NCBI GenBank assembly: GCA_020348625.1
Contig: CP070752.1
Coordinates: 327,621-338,089 of the forward strand
DNA from: Deltaproteobacteria bacterium
Lineage (GTDB): Bacteria > Desulfobacterota > DSM-4660 > Desulfatiglandales > B25-G16
Reading direction: 5' to 3'
DNA length: 10,469 nucleotides
Position 1 is the stretch's first letter; the number at the start of each line of letters is the position of its first letter. Of this stretch, positions 7,217-10,469 are shown one piece after another. The notes under the pieces were generated by a model. That model was not told the origin of the DNA. It saw only the letters and a program-made list of their open reading frames with translations, and searched no databases. A program made the position numbers and the translations under genes.

Positions 7217-7317
7217 TTGGCATAGTAGAACGGTTGCGGTTGGGCAGCTCGAAACGGTTAACGGTAAACGTCATACGTAACCAGCAGCGCAACCGTACAA
7301 CATTAGACGAAACCAAC
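7217..7317 (+). repeat. Left copy of 101-nt inverted repeat pair
   Basis: This stretch matches the reverse complement of 10159-10259 without gaps, at 92 of 101 positions by hand count. Similarity continues at a lower level on both sides (about 7187 to 7365). Internally it can fold: ACGGTTGCG (7230-7238) pairs with CGCAACCGT (7288-7296), enclosing a second imperfect stem GGTTAACG/ACGTAACC. The two copies point toward each other and bracket about 3 kb with four genes. No transposase is nearby. Confidence 0.8.
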
Positions 7318-7411
7318 ATGGCTTGGCGTCTAGTAATGGAATATTTCTTTTCTCTATTCGCCCGCCCCCGCAGTGGAGCGCTACGGAAGGTGCAGGGGCC
7401 CGAAATCCCGG

Positions 7412-7440
7412 TTGATAAATCCGTCGCTGAGGAGTAATCT
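7412..7440 (+). promoter_or_regulatory. Candidate sigma-70 promoter of the ABM gene
   Basis: TTGATA (7412-7417) and TAATCT (7435-7440) are 17 nt apart, 54 nt before the ATG at 7494. The -35 matches consensus at 5 of 6 positions, but the -10 only at 3 of 6. Position and spacing are good; the sequence match is moderate. Confidence 0.4.
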
Positions 7441-7493
7441 GGGAATCTAGGCAGTTGCAACGGCAAACTTCAAGCATGAGGAGGTGTGGTACC

Positions 7494-7781
7494 ATGGCAA
7501 TCAAGGTTATCATCACTAGAAAGGTGGCTCGAGGCAAGGAGAAGGACTTGGTTCCACTGCTCATGGAGCTTCGAACTAGGGCCATGGGTCAAGGGGGGTA
7601 TATTTCAGGTGAGACGTGGAAAGGTGTGAGCGATCCCGACGAGTTTCTGGTGATCAGCACCTGGAACAGCGTTGACGACTGGAGGGCATGGGAGGCGAAT
7701 CCTGAGCGTCAAGAGATCCAGGACAAGATCGACGGCGTATTGGAGGAAAAGACCACGGCCAAGGCATATCTTTACGGGTAG
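7494..7781 (+). CDS. Antibiotic biosynthesis monooxygenase (ABM) domain protein
   Basis: A 95-aa protein made of a single ABM/dimeric alpha-beta barrel domain. It begins MAIKVIITRKVARGKEKDL (beta1-alpha1) and continues with GGYISGETWKGVSDPDEFLV (34-53) and STWNSVDDWRAW (55-66). The family includes small cofactor-free oxygenases and heme-degrading enzymes of the IsdG type, but many members have no known substrate. The start is well supported: AGGAGGTG lies about 7 nt before the ATG at 7494. An upstream in-frame ATG would place the Shine-Dalgarno inside the gene. The stop is TAG. It is divergent from ahbC across the repeat. A role in heme turnover cannot be claimed from this sequence. Confidence 0.85.
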   Translation: MAIKVIITRKVARGKEKDLVPLLMELRTRAMGQGGYISGETWKGVSDPDEFLVISTWNSVDDWRAWEANPERQEIQDKIDGVLEEKTTAKAYLYG

Positions 7782-7954
7782 GGGGAGGCGTACTCAAATC
7801 TCCTGTGAAAGAGCCCTTTGCCGCGGGAACTGAGGCAGATCGTTCATGGTGAGCAATCGGAATGAAGAGAACCGGTGATACCGTCACCCTATGGTTTTCA
7901 GGCCACAGGTATGGCAGCAGTCTCAATGCAGGGTGAGCGCACAGGGAAGGGGCG
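7782..7954 (+). other. Spacer between ABM and GNAT genes
   Basis: A 173-nt gap on the coding strand with no recognised gene. A small dyad GGTGA (7874-7878)/TCACC (7884-7888) with outer AACC/GGTT is present. Its role is unknown and it may be chance. Confidence 0.35.
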
Positions 7955-8455
7955 ATGCCTATCTCGATGAATACTGTCCAGTTCACCGGCTATGTACCCG
8001 GTGTGGTAGGCAAGATCACGGAGGTACATGGCGTTTACTATTATGAGAACTGGGGTTTGGATATCTCTTTTGAGACCCAGGTTGGAAGAGAGCTTTCGGA
8101 GTTTGTTGCCCGGTTCCAGCCAGGGCAGGACGGGCTGTGGGTTGCGAATGTGGCAGGGGCCTTTGCGGGTTCCGTGGCCATAGACGGGGGCGATGCGGCC
8201 AACCAGGGTGCCAGGCTGCGGTGGTTTATCGTTGCGCCCGCGTTTCAGGGGAGCGGCATTGGCAAGGCCCTGTTGGAGAAATCTATCCAGTTCTGCAAAG
8301 AGGTCGGCTATCAGCGGGTTTTCCTGTGGACCTTTGAAGGCCTGGAAACGGCCCGATATCTTTATGAGTCCGTAGGCTTCCGCCTATGTCAGGAGCATGA
8401 GGTACGGCAGTGGGGACAGGACATAAAGGAGCAGAGGTTCGATTTAATCCTCTGA
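7955..8455 (+). CDS. GNAT family N-acetyltransferase
   Basis: A 166-aa GNAT acetyltransferase that should use acetyl-CoA; the acceptor is unknown. Motif A, which binds the CoA pyrophosphate, is at 89-107 (RWFIVAPAFQGSGIGKALL, with Q98-G-S-G-I-G103). Motif B follows as YLYESVGFRL (135-144). The text closely resembles, from memory, the GNAT half of proteins in which an N-terminal MarR-type DNA-binding domain is fused to GNAT (YVPGVVGKITEVHGVYY, RWFIV, WTFEGLETARYLYES). Here the MarR part is absent, and nothing in the preceding 173 nt encodes it. The ATG at 7955 follows AGGGAAGGGG; a second ATG lies 12 nt later. The stop is TGA, 22 nt from the convergent DUF523 stop. Confidence 0.9.
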   Translation: MPISMNTVQFTGYVPGVVGKITEVHGVYYYENWGLDISFETQVGRELSEFVARFQPGQDGLWVANVAGAFAGSVAIDGGDAANQGARLRWFIVAPAFQGSGIGKALLEKSIQFCKEVGYQRVFLWTFEGLETARYLYESVGFRLCQEHEVRQWGQDIKEQRFDLIL

Positions 8456-8477
8456 GCAACCGTAAGAACCGAAGGCC

Positions 8478-8954
8478 CTAGAAGAGGCCGAGCTCTTCGA
8501 TAAACCCCTTTTTGATGTGCTGGGGATCTATTTCAATCACTCTAATGCCGGAACTGGTGAGGAGGGCTGCTGTCACGCCGAGCCCGTAACCGGTATCGGT
8601 TTCGCAATAAGGGGTAGCGAGCCCGCATGAGGGGCTCTTGTTTTTCAGGAGCGCTGTAGTGGCGCCGCTTATCTGTGCCAGCCTCAGGGTTTCACGGGCC
8701 CCCTTCAGAAAAGCCGCTGTTACGTCCTGGCCGGATGAGTTGATGACCTGCCCCTGTCCTACGAGGACTGCACTTCCATCACCGTTTAATATGGTGACCG
8801 GGCTTCGCGGGGTGGGAAGGCCTCCGAGCTGCTCGGGGCAGATGGGTATGAGATGAAGATCCTGGGTCTTGGCAACGAGCTCTGCAACCCTGCTGTGGCC
8901 GCCGTCATAACGGCAGGCAATTCCGAGGAGGCAACTGCTGATAAGAACCGGCAA
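8478..8954 (-). CDS. DUF523 family protein
   Basis: A 158-aa DUF523 protein (sometimes grouped with YbbK/2-thiouracil desulfurase-like proteins). Family motifs are SSCLLG (6-11), RYDG (15-18), CPE (39-41), GGLPTPR (44-50) and KNKSPSCG (104-111), followed by GLGVTAALL. The conserved cysteines C8, C39 and C110 suggest metal, Fe-S or sulfur chemistry, but I do not assign a reaction. I place the start at a TTG at 8954, because GAGGT lies 8 nt upstream and the product then begins MPVLISSCLLG, as family members do. A GTG at 9017 would overlap purM and add 21 atypical residues. The start is 11 nt after the purM stop, so the two genes are likely co-transcribed. The stop is TAG. Confidence 0.88.
   Translation of the reverse strand: MPVLISSCLLGIACRYDGGHSRVAELVAKTQDLHLIPICPEQLGGLPTPRSPVTILNGDGSAVLVGQGQVINSSGQDVTAAFLKGARETLRLAQISGATTALLKNKSPSCGLATPYCETDTGYGLGVTAALLTSSGIRVIEIDPQHIKKGFIEELGLF
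8481..8498 (+). terminator. Possible terminator hairpin at the convergent gene ends
   Basis: GAAGAG (8481-8486) pairs with CTCTTC (8493-8498) around a 6-nt loop, 26 nt after the GNAT stop and inside the last codons of the DUF523 gene. It is followed on the plus strand by GATAAACCCCTTTTT, where the T-run is displaced by about 10 nt. This is a weak candidate. Confidence 0.3.
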
Positions 8955-8965
8955 ACCGTGTGACC

Positions 8966-10021
8966 TCAATCGACAAATTTCAGTGCACGATCTTCGGGAT
9001 CCCTTTGCTCTATCCACCCTATCCGGTAAGCCGTTTGGCCCATTGCCTTGATCTGATTCATGACATCCTGGACATCCTGTTCGGCCACGATAACGATCAT
9101 GCCAATGCCGTTATTGAAGGTTCTCATCATCTCCTCTTGGCTGATATTTCCGGCCTTCTGGATAAAACCAAAGACGGGTTGCGGCGTCCACGAGGAGCGC
9201 CTGATGATTGCCTGACAGTGGGTAGGCAATATCCTGGGGAGGTTTTCGGTTATTCCACCACCGGTGATGTGTGATATGCCGGATATATGGAAGTTCCTGA
9301 TGAGGGGTTGTATGGTATCCACATAGATCCTCGTGGGCTCAAGCAGTTCCTCGCCAACGGTCCTGCTGAACTCCTACACATAATCATCTACGGACATCTT
9401 GAGTTCATCAAAAAAGATGCGCCTCACCAGGGAGTAGCCATTGCTGTGAAGCCCGCTGGAGGCCAATCCGATGAGCTGGTTTCCGATAGCCGTATCGCTG
9501 CCGTCTATTATCTGGTCGGCATCTACTAAGCCCACGATAAAACCGGCAAGATCATATTCGTCCTCCGGATAGAATCCGGGCATTTCGGCTGTCTCCCCGC
9601 CGATAAGGGAGCAGCGCGCCTGCTCGCAGCCCGTGCTGATTCCCTCTATTATCTGTACGGCCGTTTCATGGTTGAGCTTGCCCATTGAAAGATAATCGAG
9701 AAAAAACAGGGGCGTAGCGCCTTGCACAATAATGTCGTTAACGCACATTGCTACCAGGTCTATTCCCACAGTATCGTGTCTGTTGAGCATGAGGGCTATC
9801 TTGAGCTTGGTACCCACACCGTCAGTGGAGGAAACGAGAACGGGTTTTTGCATATGCTCAACATTGAGGGAGTAAAGGGCCGCAAAGGTGCCCAATTCGC
9901 TCATAACATTTGACTTGAAGGTCTTGCTGACAATCGGTTTTATGCTCTCAACGAACCTCTTACCAGCCTCTATGTCTACCCCGGCTTCCGCGTATCTGTC
10001 CTTTTTCTTTCCCTTTGCCAT
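8966..10021 (-). CDS. purM: Phosphoribosylformylglycinamidine cyclo-ligase (AIR synthetase), interrupted by in-frame TAG
   Basis: PurM closes the imidazole ring of FGAM with ATP to give AIR, a step of de novo purine synthesis in the cytoplasm. Read through, the frame is 351 codons, normal for the family. Motifs are DGVGTK (67-72), [12 protein letters not shown] (91-102), GGETAEMPG (141-149) and [11 protein letters not shown] (190-200). After the break come [25 protein letters not shown] and RTFNNGIGM. The start is the ATG at 10021 ([10 protein letters not shown]), with AAAGGA about 10 nt upstream; a longer frame to 10087 adds atypical residues. Codon 216 is TAG (9374-9376), in the same frame on both sides, in the loop before [12 protein letters not shown], where homologues are variable. 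No other lesion is visible. Options are a nonsense mutation, a base error, or suppression. The true stop TGA lies 11 nt before DUF523. Confidence 0.92.
9374..9376 (-). other. In-frame TAG codon inside purM
   Basis: The reverse complement of CTA at 9374-9376 is TAG, at codon 216 of purM. The frame before it (KMSVDDYV) and after it ([18 protein letters not shown]) is the same, and both sides match the PurM family, so this is a point stop and not a frameshift. A single change from CAG, AAG, GAG, TGG, TCG, TTG or a Tyr codon would produce it. The position is not a known catalytic residue. Confidence 0.9.
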
Positions 10022-10158
10022 TACTGTCGTCCTTTCGAGAACTTCGTCTGTGGGCATTATCTTGCGGTGTGAAGGCTTGCATCCCATGTGCTAGCCAAGC
10101 TTCGCACCAAACCGGCGAGCTGAGAAAGAACATAACCCATTACTTGAGGCGCAGCCGC

Positions 10159-10259
10159 GTTAATTTCGTCTAACGTTGTTCGGTTGCGCTGCTGGTTACG
10201 TATGACGTTGACCGTTAACCGTTTCGAGTTGCGCAACCGCAACCGTTCTACTATACCAA
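10159..10259 (-). repeat. Right copy of 101-nt inverted repeat pair
   Basis: The reverse complement of this stretch matches 7217-7317 at 92 of 101 positions, with weaker homology continuing on both sides. It lies 138 nt upstream of the purM start, so the purM promoter must lie between the repeat and the gene or inside the repeat. The internal hairpin arms are ACGGTTGCG and CGCAACCGA, one pair shorter than in the left copy. It also contains the perfect palindrome GTTGCGCAAC. Confidence 0.8.
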
Positions 10260-10469
10260 CTATCCCTTGGGACGTTATGCTATTACAATACCGTGCCATT
10301 AATCCGCCGAACTGTGGCGGATGAATTTGAGAACTTAGGTTATGTAGACCTCCAGTATTCTGCTACCTAATCCCTTGAAGAAATGCAAGTTCTATTTTCG
10401 CGTACTGACCCGCCCTGAAGGGTCTGTGCTGACTATCACCGTGAAAAAGGTTCTCGGGATCATCCGGCG
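10260..10469. other. Right-end region without a recognised gene
   Basis: A 210-nt stretch with a hairpin at 10302-10322 and a weaker GACCC/GGGTC dyad near 10407-10424. A plus-strand frame is open from 10348 to the edge and contains GTG at 10441 (MKKVLGIIR). A minus-strand frame reads MIPRTFFTVIVSTD and stops near 10400. Neither has a good Shine-Dalgarno sequence or enough length to name. Confidence 0.4.
10302..10322. repeat. 7-bp GC-rich stem-loop
   Basis: ATCCGCC (10302-10308) pairs with GGCGGAT (10316-10322) around a 7-nt loop; outer ATT/AAT could extend it past a mismatch. No T-tract follows. It may be a REP-like dispersed palindrome, and I see only one copy here. Confidence 0.45.

Larger units (their letters stand above)
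7063..7493. other. Divergent intergenic region between ahbC and the ABM gene
   Basis: A 431-nt gap between divergently transcribed genes. It holds the ahbC promoter region on the left, the left copy of the 101-nt inverted repeat (7217-7317, with weaker homology to about 7365) in the middle, and a sigma-70-like promoter for the plus-strand gene on the right. An open frame crosses the repeat from a TTG at 7234, but it has no recognised family and no Shine-Dalgarno sequence. Confidence 0.6.

Noticed and set aside
7217..7317. The repeat resembles a folded integron attC site (GTTAGAC-like core near its end).
   Set aside because: A GTTRRRY-type core is present in the right copy (GTTAGAC), but no matching RYYYAAC core was found at the other end. 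The left copy has ATTAGAC. No integrase is visible.
7417..8455. An operon or new system linking ABM and GNAT with the heme genes.
   Set aside because: They are divergent from ahbC across a repeat, are 173 nt apart from each other, and belong to broad families. There is no sequence evidence for a shared pathway.
9323..9376. Frameshift between the two halves of purM.
   Set aside because: Reading the minus strand through 9374-9376 keeps the same frame and restores family sequence directly, so the lesion is one stop codon and not an indel.
10022..10299. Minus-strand open frame upstream of purM, and an N-terminal extension of purM to 10087.
   Set aside because: The frame is the repeat's open frame continuing into unrelated sequence. 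The purM extension lacks family similarity, while the ATG at 10021 has a Shine-Dalgarno sequence and gives the usual N-terminus.
10348..10469. Start of a plus-strand gene at the right edge (GTG 10441, MKKVLGIIR).
   Set aside because: Only nine full codons are in the window, there is no Shine-Dalgarno sequence, and the family cannot be identified.

Overview
The window reads as an ordinary chromosomal stretch of an anaerobic Desulfobacterota-type bacterium (former Deltaproteobacteria: sulfate reducer or syntroph). The inference rests on three things: AhbC of the siroheme-dependent alternative heme pathway, a System II (ResB/CcsA-type) cytochrome c assembly pair, and a multi-PAS sensor ending in a LuxR-type DNA-binding domain. 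No rRNA, tRNA, CRISPR array or recognisable transposase was seen.

Layout. Positions 1-134 (minus) hold the N-terminus of a NarL/LuxR-type response regulator that runs off the left edge. A 369-nt gap follows, then a 571-aa PAS/PAS/LuxR sensor-regulator (504-2219, minus). The gap 2220-2682 contains an imperfect long inverted repeat that looks like a dispersed repeat element. A PlsC-type acyltransferase (2683-3402, minus) follows, then a 251-nt spacer packed with a CACAGAG repeat and hairpins. Next, on the minus strand and transcribed right to left, is the block ahbC (5878-7062), resB-like (4495-5865) and ccsB/resC-like (3654-4493). The genes are 12 nt and 1 nt apart, so this is very likely an operon joining heme synthesis to heme delivery and attachment to c-type cytochromes.

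The right third (about 7217-10259) is bracketed by two inverted copies of a repeat about 100 nt long and about 92% identical. Between them lie, on the plus strand, a small antibiotic-biosynthesis-monooxygenase (ABM) fold protein (7494-7781) and a GNAT acetyltransferase (7955-8455). Convergent to these on the minus strand are purM (8966-10021) and a DUF523 protein (8478-8954), which form a two-gene unit. purM is complete in length and motifs but carries an in-frame TAG at codon 216. The last 200 nt hold hairpins and no gene that I recognise.

The most notable observations are the amber codon inside the otherwise intact purM, the inverted repeat pair flanking the 3-kb segment, and the structured repeats in the gaps. 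TAG also ends five of the nine complete genes here. A simple nonsense mutation or sequence error is therefore at least as likely as recoding. I found no convincing new system in the window.
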